NCBI GenBank assembly: GCA_011009095.1
Contig: VTPC01002485.1
Span: 65,402 to 129,401, forward strand
DNA from: Ignelater luminosus
Lineage: Eukaryota > Arthropoda > Insecta > Coleoptera > Elateridae
DNA: 64,000 nt
Reading direction: 5' to 3'
The first letter of the stretch is position 1. The number at the start of each line of letters is the position of its first letter. Shown piece by piece: positions 1-10,241 of this stretch. Position numbers and translations under genes: made by a program. A model generated the notes under the pieces. It was not told the DNA's origin and did no database searches. It saw only the letters and a list, made by a program, of their open reading frames with translations.

Positions 1-223
1 TATTATACTGGGTTGGAGAAGAGCCTTGGGCAACGTCCCATTTCTAGATTAGAGATTAGATGCTTGCGAATTAAGTCACTTTTATTTAATTGATTTATTT
101 TAGGTGAGAATTGTATACTTTGTAATTCTCGTGGATAGCATTCTGCCTATTAGTTGCGATTAATAACGCAAAATAAAGTGTGAAGGTCCTGAAGTGAAAC
201 TTCTCAACGAAGATTGGTAATCC
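1..223. other. Unassigned left edge
   Basis: No coding potential, RNA gene or repeat boundary is recognised here. It lies just outside the left arm of the inverted-repeat element that follows and could contain its true terminus, but no matching sequence was found outside the right arm. Confidence 0.3.
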
Positions 224-1446
224 CTGACCAAAATAGTTTACTTCCCAAGTTTAGGTCAAATAAACATTTTTTCTGAACTCCAAGTTCGTAATATGAGTTA
301 CACGATTTCTCTATATTGTTTCAAGGTTTGTGTATAGAATTCGTGAACGGTAAGATATTTTGTTTTGTTATCTGTGGCATAGTTGTAGCTCACGTCAAAA
401 GGAATGACTCTGCTAAACATACCAATTGAAAATACTTACACCTTGCGTTTCAGAAATAATCTCGATGTAAATCGAAGACGGCAGAAGTTTGCTGTAGACT
501 AGTGCACAGCATATAGGGACCTGGATTAGGAACGCTGTTTTTAGGGACCATCAGCCTATACCTACTCAGTACTCATTCATACTTGATCAAATTCTAATCC
601 ATGGATGTCCGTCAGTAGTAGACATCAAGATGGTACCATGCTTACGGATATATTTAAAGTAAAACGAGTTTTTTATCTTTCAGAATTTAGCCGCTGAAAG
701 TGACTTAAGATTAGCCCAAATTCCACTGTAAATTCTTTTTCTCGATAACGAAAAGAGATGAGTGAGTCGCTTTTGCGAATTTGCAAATAGGAGACCGTCA
801 TACATGTTTCCCATGCAAGAGTTTTCTTGTGAAAAACAAAAAACGATCAGCTATTCTAGTCAATTGCAAAAAATGCCAAACATTCACCACTCGCAAAGAA
901 ATTGGGATATGTATCAGGTAGAAGCCTCTAAACATTTAGGGAGAGATGTGTTTCTCCAGCATAATTCCTGAACAAAACATTCTATCGAAATGGGACTTTT
1001 TGACGTGAATGGTGCTTAATGACTCAAGATTTTTTTGTTGGCATATTAGGGAAAATCGAATTCTGACTACCCTTGACTCAATGTAGTTGGCAGTGGCGCG
1101 ACCACGTCGTTTACAAAATATCTCACTTCGATTGGATGCCTTGAACAAAAAAAAAGAAAAAACTCTTACGTGCATCCCAAAAGTGGCCAAATTGATTGTT
1201 GAATTTCAAAAAGCCAGAGAAATTAGTCCGTTTCAAAACAATTAAAGATTAGCCTGGTAAAATGGTGTCTGATAATAGGATTTGGCACCTTGAGCATGAA
1301 TCCGAAATAAAAGCACAAATCGATCGCTTACGAGTTATAAATGAAAAACCTCGAAACAATATAATAACTCACAGTACAAACTTTGAACTCAGAAAAAACG
1401 TTTACTTAACCTAGGAAAATCCATTGGGGAGTAGACTATTTTGGTC
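224..1446. mobile_element. Inverted-repeat DNA element, about 1.2 kb, non-autonomous or decayed
   Basis: The segment from 224 to about 330 (beginning TGACCAAAATAGTTTACTTC) is matched by the reverse complement of about 1347-1446 (TGACCAAAATAGTCTACTCC), with continued similarity across roughly 100 bp, including a shared TTTTTTCTGA block and a TATATTGTTTC block. Long inverted arms around about 1 kb of unrelated DNA are typical of a DNA transposon or MITE. The interior has only short open frames on both strands with no recognised domain. No target duplication was found, so the true ends may lie further out. Superfamily is not assigned. Confidence 0.55.
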
Positions 1447-2504
1447 AGAATTTGCCTGTTGCATTGTGTAATCTACAGCGAAAAGATGTGACTGTATCAA
1501 ATAATTTATGATAAGAATCAAGAAACTTTATTTCTCATTGTTTAGTCTAATAATAATTTTCATACTTTTGTATTAAACAATACTTTGGTTTTAACTTGGG
1601 GTTTTATGCTGGGGACTTTCTTCTTCTTAAAGGGTAAACAAACCTTTGAAAACTTACTTGCCTATTTTCAATAGCATGGGCAAGTTCACATAACTGGTTT
1701 TGTATCAAAGCTGGGTTTTGGGTTATCACTGTTATAAAGAGTAAGTATCGATCTAAAGTCATCATTGGGACAGGGAAATGAGGGCAGCTGTATTCAATTT
1801 GATTCCGAGATTTGCGGAAAGATGCGATGATCAACAGACTCGTCCATTTCACTAATAATGGTCTGTGGAATGTTTTCAAAGACTCAGTTGTTCATCGTAT
1901 GTACTTATTACACTTTCTGTAATTTTAAAAACCGTATTTCATTTATTTCTACGTAATCACACCAGCGCAGCGTATAAGTGTTATTACTAGATAGTTCTTA
2001 TTTGGGAAAACCTTGATTCAACAAGGGCACTGTGACCCAAAAAGTTCTGAAAACTTTTAGGTATGGAGTAAATAGTTTTTCTTAATTCTTTTTTTTTTGT
2101 TAGTAATACTGAATCCTTATCTTAGTCCTCTGTTTTTTGAATGTCTCGGCTGTGAATCAATAATAAACCAGTAAAGATGCAAGCATGATCATGACGAAAT
2201 TTAAAATAAGAAACAACATCGATTATCTCAAAAACAGTTCGAGATATCGAAATACCGATTACGTATCTGTAATCAGGAAAACAATTCTAAGTTGATTTCA
2301 TATATAACACGTCCTGTAAAGTTACGGAAACATTTTTTAAATTTCGTCGAAATTAAACATATTAAATTTAACATTTTCAACAAACTCGGAGAGAAGTCGT
2401 TACTAAATTTGCAAAGTCTGTTTGTCTGTCCGTCCACATTTTTTTAATTTTGAAATTTTGACCTCAGATTTCGATTTTACATCAAAAACTAAAGAACATG
2501 TGGT

Positions 2505-2655
2505 GTCTTCGTTTTTTTGATATTTCTTCGGGAACATGGTTAAAATGGCCGGTGAAATTTGAAAAATTTTCAAAAATTTTGTTTTTACTTAAGAGACGCG
2601 TATATTTTTAGTTTTTGAATATCACTTCGAGAACATGGTCAAGGATGCCGCCGAA
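2505..2655 (+). repeat. Two direct repeats, period about 98 bp
   Basis: Copies of about 45 bp share the pattern TTTTTGATAT..TTCGGGAACATGG followed by AAATGGCCGGTGAAA in the first copy and GATGCCGCCGAAA in the second. They are imperfect and lie about 98 bp apart, so they look like part of a dispersed repeat with internal tandem structure. There is no coding content. Confidence 0.5.
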
Positions 2656-2782
2656 AGAACAAAACGGAGTTTGTTGTGGTTATGCTTTGCATTCCCAGAT
2701 GTTTAATAAACTTGTAATCGGACCTACTGTTCAAACTTTAGAAACCAAAGGAGTGTTTTATTATAATTTTAAAGTTAGGTGT

Positions 2783-2803
2783 ACTTTCGGTTAAACCGAA
2801 AGT
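2783..2803. repeat. Short palindrome
   Basis: The arms ACTTTCGGTT and AACCGAAAGT are perfect reverse complements around a single central A. It may be the terminus of a decayed dispersed repeat. Function unknown. Confidence 0.6.
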
Positions 2804-3120
2804 CGTATTGGAATATAAATATTCCAAGACATTTGTCCACCACTATATTTGAGAAACTATGAGAAATATCAAGTATCTACGATATATTCGTAAAGTTTCT
2901 AACCATTTTCTAAAAAAGACTAAAGGAGATAGAGTTTTATACAATTTTTAATTCTTTCTCAAATTTTGCAAGCCATAGAATTCTTTCCAGAATAGTAACA
3001 CCTTTCGGTAACTTATTGAAGTTTAGCCAATAAGTATTTTGCGGGGTCCTTATTCTGCAACTCTAAGAAGAACGTGTGCATATACATTACTATAGGGTGT
3101 AGACTGTCTTTAGTTACATA

Positions 3121-3872
3121 CACTGGCAAGCAAAAAATTTAGGTCACTTTGAAATTGTGATGTTCTAAACTTATGTCTGCAAATTGTAAATCATTGTACT
3201 AGTAGGCGCTGAGTCATTAGTTTTAGGAGAAATATTATCTGTGAATATGGAGAAGAGCAGGAGAAAGATATGCTCCAGTTTGTATTGACGAGCGACTTCC
3301 ATTTAGCGGTGATTCGTTTATGGCTTGGGCAGAAATCTCTTCATAACCATGCCAGAGTTAGTCTTCATACAGAATGGCTCTCTAACAGCTCACAGGTACT
3401 ACGGTTTCAAAATGAACTAGGACACTGGACAACTACTATGATTCAAAAACAGAAGTATTTTTCATGGTGTAAATGTGACTTTATCGGTCAAATAATCTAT
3501 GGGTAAAGATATTTTAGCCGAAATTAAATGTAAAATAAATTAAACATACAATGGGAAAATTAAAGTGCCCTAGTTCATTTTGAAACCAATAGTACATTAC
3601 GGAAGTTCTAGAAGATCATGTTATGCTTTCATGCTCACCATGGGCAAGTATGGCATTTTCATGCAAGGTAATGCGGGACCTCACGTAGCGAGAGTTGTCA
3701 GGGAATGTCTGAATGAGGTGAGTATTAGGCGGTGTGATTGGCAAGCACTCATGTCTTCCGATTCAATATTGACTATTAACAATGAATTACAATTTTCAAA
3801 TATAAACTTAGAACAGAAAATAACGAAAAAACCACACAATTTTAAAGTGACCTAAATTTTTGCTCGCCAGTG
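3121..3872 (+). mobile_element. Tc1-like transposon, internally deleted
   Basis: Terminal inverted repeats of about 29 bp are clear. The left end reads CACTGGCAAGC then AAAAAATTTAGGTCACTTT; the right end is the complement with CACTGGCGAGC. A TA dinucleotide flanks each side (3119-3120 and 3873-3874), the target duplication of the Tc1/mariner superfamily. At 752 bp it is about half the length of a complete Tc1 element, so much of the transposase gene is lost. The remaining coding relic lies in the right half on the plus strand. Confidence 0.85.
3580..3765 (+). pseudogene. Tc1-like transposase fragment
   Basis: The frame around 3661-3745 contains MQGNAGPHVARVVRECLNEV followed by an RRCDW block. 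This matches the second catalytic-Asp block of Tc1 transposases, normally QDNA.PH.A. The aspartate is replaced by glycine, so the catalytic centre is dead. The C-terminal block with the third acidic residue is missing, and upstream the N-terminal helix-turn-helix region is not recognisable. A short frame at 3270-3506 may be another piece of the same gene, but the match is too weak to claim. Confidence 0.7.
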
Positions 3873-4089
3873 TATATTACAAAGATAAAAGAAATTTCTT
3901 TAGTAAGCAACTCATGTGCTAATAGTCGTGAAAGACATCTTTCTTTACCTCTCTTTTCTCTTTTCATTCTTCTCAATTGCTAAAATTGGTCCTCTTCTCA
4001 GAAACTATTCTCATTTACTTCTTGAATAAAGCAAAAATAAGATGAACTGGAATACGAAACCAACACTCAATCAGCATGAAATGTAGTAA

Positions 4090-5230
4090 AAAGTAAGAAA
4101 GATAATAAGAGAAAAAAAATCTGAATTGACACCATCCCCGCTTGATAAGAAATCACAAGCAGTCAAAAAGAAGAAAGAAGAAGGCAAAATACCACTACCT
4201 CCTCCTGTCAAGGTGAGCAATGTTAATGATTTTAACGTCTTTAGGTCACAGATTAAGAGGGTGGCGGCAAAACCAGTACATTTCAAAGCTTTGTCTAACA
4301 ACGACATCAATGTAACAATCAGCGATGAAAACGACTACCGAAAAGTCATACAACAGCTTCTAGAAATGAAAGAAGCTAATAAGAAAATATCTAATAGTCC
4401 ATTCAATAAACTAGAATTTCACACTTATCAATTAAAAAGTGATTAGAGCTCTACCAGCGACAACTAATCGCGATGACATCAAAGAAGATATAGACGCACG
4501 AGGTCATGAAGTAGCTGTCATCACTCCCATAGTTAAAAAATCTATAAACAAAAATGGAGAAAAAATCATTAAAGCATTCCCACTGTTTTATGTAGATCTT
4601 ATCCAAAAAGAAAACAACCTAGCGATGTTCGACATCAAAGAGTTAGTAAATTGCAAGGTAGTTATAGAACGGCCTAAGAAAAATAATAGTATTCCCCAAT
4701 GCACAAACTGCCAACAGCTTGGACATACTAAAAACTTCTGCAGCAGAGGAACAAGATGCGTAAAGTGTGCTGGTAAACACCACACCAAAGACTGCAGAAA
4801 ACGACGCAACTTGCGCACTATGTAATGAAAAAGGGCACACAGCCAACTATAAAGGATGCACTGTGTACCAAAAAAAGTTGAAAGAATCTCAGTTCAAAAA
4901 AGTCACAGTGGTACATCGGTTGCAGCAAGAAGCTAACAAGCCCAAGCCTACAATGCCATCTACCTCTAATTACAACAAACCTCAAGAACCCGCGAGGCCA
5001 TCCACCTCTAAAACCGATACAGACGTCACCAAAAAGTCTAATGACAAACAAATCAAAGAAAAAAGCAGAAACCTACAAACAAAGAGCCGACCATCAACGA
5101 CATGATGAAGATGCTCAGTGAATTTCAGACTGAAATGAGAAATAATTTCAGCCAGTTATCCAAGAGGGTGGAAAAATTAGAGAAATCTAAAATCCATCAA
5201 GACAAGTTAACCAAAACCAACCATGAGTAA
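4090..5230 (+). pseudogene. Jockey ORF1, gag-like nucleic-acid-binding protein, frameshifted
   Basis: The product packages element RNA. Three fragments in different frames join it: about 4090-4446, 4439-4825 and 4767-5105, with a tail that shifts again near 5090 and runs to a stop at 5228-5230. Upstream there is no ATG before an in-frame stop at 4087, so the true start is lost. Three CCHC knuckles follow each other: 4700-4741 (C-x2-C-x4-H-x4-C), 4757-4795 (same spacing) and 4812-4859 (last spacing one longer). N-terminal to them is the region common in Jockey gag proteins that contains TYQLKSD. The tail is lysine- and proline-rich and ends in a coiled-coil-like LSKRVEKLEK stretch. Confidence 0.85.
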
Positions 5231-7932
5231 TCCGTTCCTACGCATCATAACTTGGAACGCAAATGGACTAAACCAACGAGTCTAAGAACTAGAAATATTT
5301 CTGTCAACCAATCATATAGATATAGCGCTTATATCAGAGACACACTTCTCTAATAAAAATTACATCAAAATAAGAGGCTATGATGCCTATTGGACTACAC
5401 ACCCACTACAGCCATAATAGTAAGACAAAACATCCAGCACTTCCAACACGAGGAAATCAGAGAGCAAGAAATACAAGCTACTATTATTACTATTGAAAGT
5501 AATGGAGCTGAGATAAACATTGGTGCCGTATACTGTCCACCAAGACATAAATTGACACAACAACAATACAGAAATCTGTTCTCGAAACTAGGCCCAAGAT
5601 TTATCATTGGAGAAGACTTAAATGTTAAACACACAGCTTGGGGCTCAAGATTAATATCACCTGGTAAAGGCAGTGAATTACTGAGTGCTATTAACACTGC
5701 AAAATGAAATTATCATTCAGGCCATGACCCCACTTACTGGCCTACTGATAACAACAAAATCCCAGACCTGTTGGACTTTTTCATTTCCAGAGGAATCCCA
5801 ACAAACATGATCGAAACTGAAAGCTTATGTGAACTTACATCTGATCACACTCCAGTCCTATTAATTTTAAGTGTATCAGTCACCAAAAAGATTAAAAAGC
5901 AAAATCTTACTAATAAATATACTGATTGGAATAAATTCAGACTTGTGTTAGAAAATCTAATCAGTTTAAGTCTGAAACTCAAAACTAAAGAAGATCTTGA
6001 GCTGCAAGCACAAAATCTAATAGAGCAAATTCGATCAGCTGCAAAAGAAGCTACTCCTGCAGAGAGAGAAAAAATTGAGCGTGAAGTAAATTACCCCCTT
6101 GAAATTAGGGACATGATAAAAGAAAAGCAAGAAGAGTATGGCATAGAACCAGAAATGTTGCAGATAAAAGAAAATTCAATCACATCAGTTACCTGACCAA
6201 TCAAAAAATCAAAGAATATAAACAGAATTGCTTCGAAAAATACCTTAGTGAATTAAGCCCGGAAGCCGATCAAGATTATTCACTATGGAAAGCAACTCGC
6301 AGATTCAAACGACCAATTGTCCGAGTGCCGCCTATCAAAAACGCACAAAATCAATGGATCAGACGCAATGATAAAAAAGCTGAATTATTTGCTCAACACT
6401 TAGCTGGTGTGTTTCAGCCTAACGACATACACTCTACAATAGATACAACACCTGCTTATCAATCTGAAATAGCTATGAAGTCGATTTCTCCAATGGAAGT
6501 TGCCTTGGAAATAGACAACAATCTCAACCCTAAAAAAGCTCCTGGAATTGATGAAATTTCATCTGGCTTACTGAAAGAACTGCCACGTAAAGCAATCATT
6601 AGGTTGACTTACATATTTAATGCCTGCTTAAGACTCAAATACATTCCAGAATGTTTTAAAACAGCACAAATAATTATGCTTAAAAAACCTGACGAACCGG
6701 CAGAACAAGTTGGATCATACAGACCTATCTCGTTACTACCTACCATATCTAAATTGTTTAAAAAACTACTGATAAAACGTTTAAAATCACTAGTTAATAT
6801 ACCAGATTTCGAGTTTGGATTTAGAAATCACCACTCAATAATAGATCAAGTGCACAGAATAATAGCTGTAATCGAAAGTACATTTGAAGAAAAGAAATAC
6901 TGCCCTGCAGTGTTCTTAGATGTTTCACAAGCATTTGGCAGGGTATGGCATTTAGGACTGATCTATAAGATGAGCAAAATCCTACCGCGGAACTATTGTC
7001 AATTACTGGAGTCATATTTTTCTGAAAGAAGATTTAGAGTGTCACATAAAGGGGCATTCTCCACATTCAAACCTATATTAGCTGGAGTATCGCAGGGTAG
7101 TGTCTTAGGACCACTCCTCTACCTACTCTATACCGCAGACATTCCTATAACAAAAGACTCTATAATTGGCACTTTTGCCGATGACATTGTCGTTATGACA
7201 AAAGACGACTCTCAACCAAAAGCAATAGAAAAACTTCAAGTTGCAGTCAGTAAGATCCACAGATGGACATTAGACTGGAAGACAAAGCTGAACAGCTTGA
7301 AATCAGTTCATGTTGATTTTGCGTTACGTCGATCAGATAGTAACCTAACTATATCTCTTGGGGAAAACCAAGTCCCTCAAGCAGATTCTGCAAAATACCT
7401 CGGCTTTCATCTTGATAGCAGGTTGAATTGGAAACACCATGTTAGACAGAAAGCCGAACAAATCAGACTCAAAAGTAGACAAATGTACTGGTTAGTCGGT
7501 AGACACTCCCAAGTTGACTTAAGATCAAAAAGACTGATTTATCAGTCTATAATAAAGCCCATTTAGACATACGGAGTGCAGCTCTGGGGTTACACTAAGC
7601 CATCCAATCAACTGATTATACAACGAAGCCAAAAGAAATTTCTTCGACTGATTACCAATGCGTACCGCTACGAACTACACAATGACCTTGCAATCAAATG
7701 GGTTTACGAAGTTACTAAAGAATACGCAACAAAGCACGAAAGAAGACTATTACGCCACGCCAACGTGGAAGTCTTTCAACTCTTAGACAACACGCAAGAA
7801 ATCAGAAGGTTGAAGTGTACCAAACCACACGAATTGTATAGTAGTGTTAAGCTTAATTTAGTTCAAGTCAGATTGTTTAGACTTAGGAAATGCATATTGA
7901 TGTATTTAACCTGCACTCGTCTTGCTTGTTAG
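5223..7932 (+). pseudogene. Jockey ORF2, endonuclease plus reverse transcriptase, broken
   Basis: The ATG at 5223 starts MSNPFLRIITWNANGL, the standard opening of the AP-type endonuclease (N of WNANGL). An in-frame TAA lies at 5283, a frameshift near 5400, a stop at 5705-5707, a frameshift near 6175 and a stop at 7564-7566. Endonuclease blocks include ISETH, GEDLN (normally G.DLNA) and SDHTPV. Reverse transcriptase blocks include FLDVSQAF (with the following conserved Asp changed to Gly), GVSQGSVLGP and the catalytic FADD at 7174-7185. After the 7566 stop the frame continues through the C-terminal region to 7930. Core RT catalytic residues survive, so decay is moderate. Confidence 0.88.
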
Positions 7933-8018
7933 TATATAAGCACAATTCAGCTGTAGTAATAAATTAATGTAATTAAGATTGTACTAAGCATATCCAATAA
8001 AGGATGTTTTAAAAAAAA
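7933..8018 (+). other. 3' untranslated region and poly(A) end of the Jockey element
   Basis: After the last stop there are about 60 bp, an AATAAA hexamer at 7996-8001 and an A run ending near 8018. This marks the reverse-transcription start point of the original insertion. Confidence 0.75.
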
Positions 8019-10130
8019 TTGTAATGAGTGGTATCACAGAAGAAGGTTATATATAAAGACAAGTGTCTCATCAGAACAGCCCATAATAAGCGTTTTTGCC
8101 CAAAATGATTTTTTAGTTTACGAAACGTATAGTATTGAAAGCATATAAACGACCAACTGAATATGTTTTGGTCATTTTACTACTCAAAGTTCTTGTGAAA
8201 GGATTGTTTTTTCAAAACTGATATCCTCTACTATGAGTTATTTCTCCAACTACTTCCATTAACTCATAAGGGACTGTTTGATGTACAAGTTTGTCCAAAT
8301 ACCGCAATAGAGACTCCTTCTTTCTATTATTAGAAAGACCTTTTTGGTAACAAGTTCAGATTCTTCTTCAGTTAACTGGAAGACTAAAAGCAGCATTTGC
8401 TGAACATAACAAATGGGCACATCTAATGCAATGAAAGTGGAAATAAGACATTTCTGTCGTATCTATGTAAGATCCAATTTCCCATTTGTTCTGTACAAAT
8501 ACATGTAAGATGAGATCTATTTGATCGAGTAAATCCAACTACAACTATTTTATCTGTTTGGTAAGGTCGATCTAAGTGTTTAGCACAAATGCTCTTACAG
8601 CCCTTGCACAGGCTCAACATGTGAATTACAGTCGCACTGCCATATAGCGATTCTCAAAGACATCTAATTTCACTACTTTTCATAAAGCGGCCAGTACATC
8701 ACATGTACGACGTTATCAAGTGGAATTCTTCCATATTCTAGTCCACACAGATAATTGTAACTAGTGACTAGTGCAAACCCACAGCATGCAGGTATAGTTC
8801 AGAAACAGGCCTAAAACTATCGTAACTGTCTTGGTTAATATAATTCTGTTTAACTATCGAGCGAAAGAAAAAATTATATGGTACTCTTAGATGTCCTTTT
8901 TGAGCTGTGTAATAGGATTCCTTCTCAGTGCGAAGACCACTATGCAACTCAATAATCTACAATGTTGTCACGGTTCGAAGAGTCTTCATCCCAAGGAACT
9001 TTATTCAGTGTAATAAAAATCTGTTTACGTAATTCATCCTCAACTATTGCATATGGTTTATTTTTAAACTATAGACAACATGATTATCTACAATATGCTA
9101 TTTTATAAAATGGTATACATATGAAAATCAGCATAATCATCTTTATAACAAAAAAAAGTACTTACTAGTATGGAATTTCTCAAGTTAATGTCGAATATAG
9201 TATGTAAATAGCGAGTGTTAAATTTGTCAATAAATCTTTTGTTTTTCTTATACTCTGTTATTTATAAATTTATAAATGTAAATCATGGCAACCTCAGTTT
9301 TCTATAATTAAAAACGAGCTATACATAGTAGTAACAATGGGATTTTCATAATATAAAACAAACAACATTCTAAGAATGACGACGTTTTTGTTTTTTTAAA
9401 TTTTCCAGTTTAAAATGAAATATACAAACAATACTATTAATGTACTTATTATGTAACTGCTAAGTAAGTGTTTATCAATTTTTGGAAGTAAAGAGTACTT
9501 GCAACTTTCACAGAAAATTGGTTATTGCGTTAGATTTATTTTTATACCAAAATACTTGTTTCCATTTCTTATCTTTTATTAAAGTGCTTATCTAAATGTC
9601 TGAGAAGATTGAAAATACTTCCTGGAATACTAAATAATATTTGCATAAAACCCAAGAATTTCTAGACTGATTCATTTTATTTGTAAACGATTTCAGTCAT
9701 TTTCTTGGGGAAATTTTGTATAACGGAAAGAGTTAAAAACAAAATATTAACGTAAAAAGGTAATAATACTAATGATTCATTTTACTGCAGTGGCTAATAG
9801 TATACATTAAAGTATCTGACGTGTATTTTTTTCAATACCCGCGATTTGTAACCATAATGCCACGATTGATAATGCTTTTTCTGCTGTTATCTAAAAATAG
9901 CCTCATTAATTCACTCCCTCTTCGCCTTTTGTTCGAATGTTCAATGGCCACAACAAGGACGCAGTTACACTTGTGTCGGTGAACATGCAAATAAGCATTT
10001 TCAAAACAATGAGTCTGATGGTGTATCGAGCACTGACACATTTTGATTAAGCAGGGACTGATTACAGTCGTGTGTTTTTTTGTGTTGTTGTACTATCTCT
10101 TTCTTAGTTAATACAAAGAATTATTTTTGT
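8019..10130. other. Unassigned AT-rich stretch
   Basis: There is no recognised gene. A minus-strand open frame at 8423-8620 encodes a Cys- and Arg-rich peptide, and weak coding-like text continues on the minus strand to about 8240, but no family was recognised. 9240-10130 is AT-rich with nothing supportable. Confidence 0.35.
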
Positions 10131-10166
10131 TATAAAAAGTTTGTTTTCCACTTCTCGGCATTCAGT
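10131..10166 (+). promoter_or_regulatory. Candidate insect core promoter, TATA plus initiator
   Basis: TATAAAAAG at 10131-10139 is followed by TCAGTCAGT at 10162. The insect initiator consensus is TCAGTY with the A as the start site. The distance from the first T of TATA to that A (10164) is 33 bp, close to the usual 30-31. This pairing is more specific than either motif alone, but in AT-rich DNA chance remains possible. Confidence 0.4.
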
Positions 10167-10239
10167 CAGTTCAGTGAATTTTTCAGTGTGGAAGTTGAAA
10201 ATATACATTAAATCATCATTGTTTTTGACCGCTTAAGTG
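10164..10239 (+). other. Candidate non-coding first exon with splice donor
   Basis: Downstream of the initiator a 76-bp segment without an ATG ends at a strong donor, AAGTG|GTAAGTTG, with GT at 10240-10241. This would be a 5' UTR exon followed by a long intron. No coding exon that could belong to it was found downstream on the plus strand. Alternatively it is a chance arrangement or the promoter of a decayed element. Confidence 0.3.
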
Positions 10240-10241
10240 GT

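Larger units (their letters stand above)
1447..3118. other. Intergenic stretch with degenerate repeats
   Basis: No gene is recognised. Two direct repeats (about 2505-2555 and 2603-2655) and a short palindrome (2783-2803) lie in the right half. A GTCTGTTTGTCTGTCCGTCC tract near 2417 is of a kind common in insect dispersed repeats. The left half shows nothing supportable. Confidence 0.4.
4090..8018 (+). mobile_element. Non-LTR retrotransposon, Jockey type, near full length but broken
   Basis: The order is a gag-like ORF1 with three zinc knuckles, then an ORF2 with apurinic-type endonuclease and reverse transcriptase, then an AATAAA signal (7996-8001) and a short A run (about 8011-8018). The ORF1 stop overlaps the ORF2 start by a few bases, as in Jockey-clade elements. 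Protein wording such as the ALISETHF and FLDVSQAF blocks is characteristic of insect Jockey relatives. The copy has several stops and frameshifts in both ORFs, so it is immobile. The 5' end is uncertain and no target duplication was confirmed. Confidence 0.9.

Noticed and set aside
1604..1879. Minus-strand 91-codon frame
   Set aside because: No recognised domain and no supporting context.
3270..3506. Open frame inside the Tc1-like element
   Set aside because: A vague resemblance to the first catalytic block of Tc1 transposase, but no diagnostic residues line up, so it is not annotated as coding.
8240..8620. Cys-rich minus-strand frame as a zinc-binding protein gene
   Set aside because: Cysteines are not in a recognisable spacing, the frame is short, and the continuation has stops.
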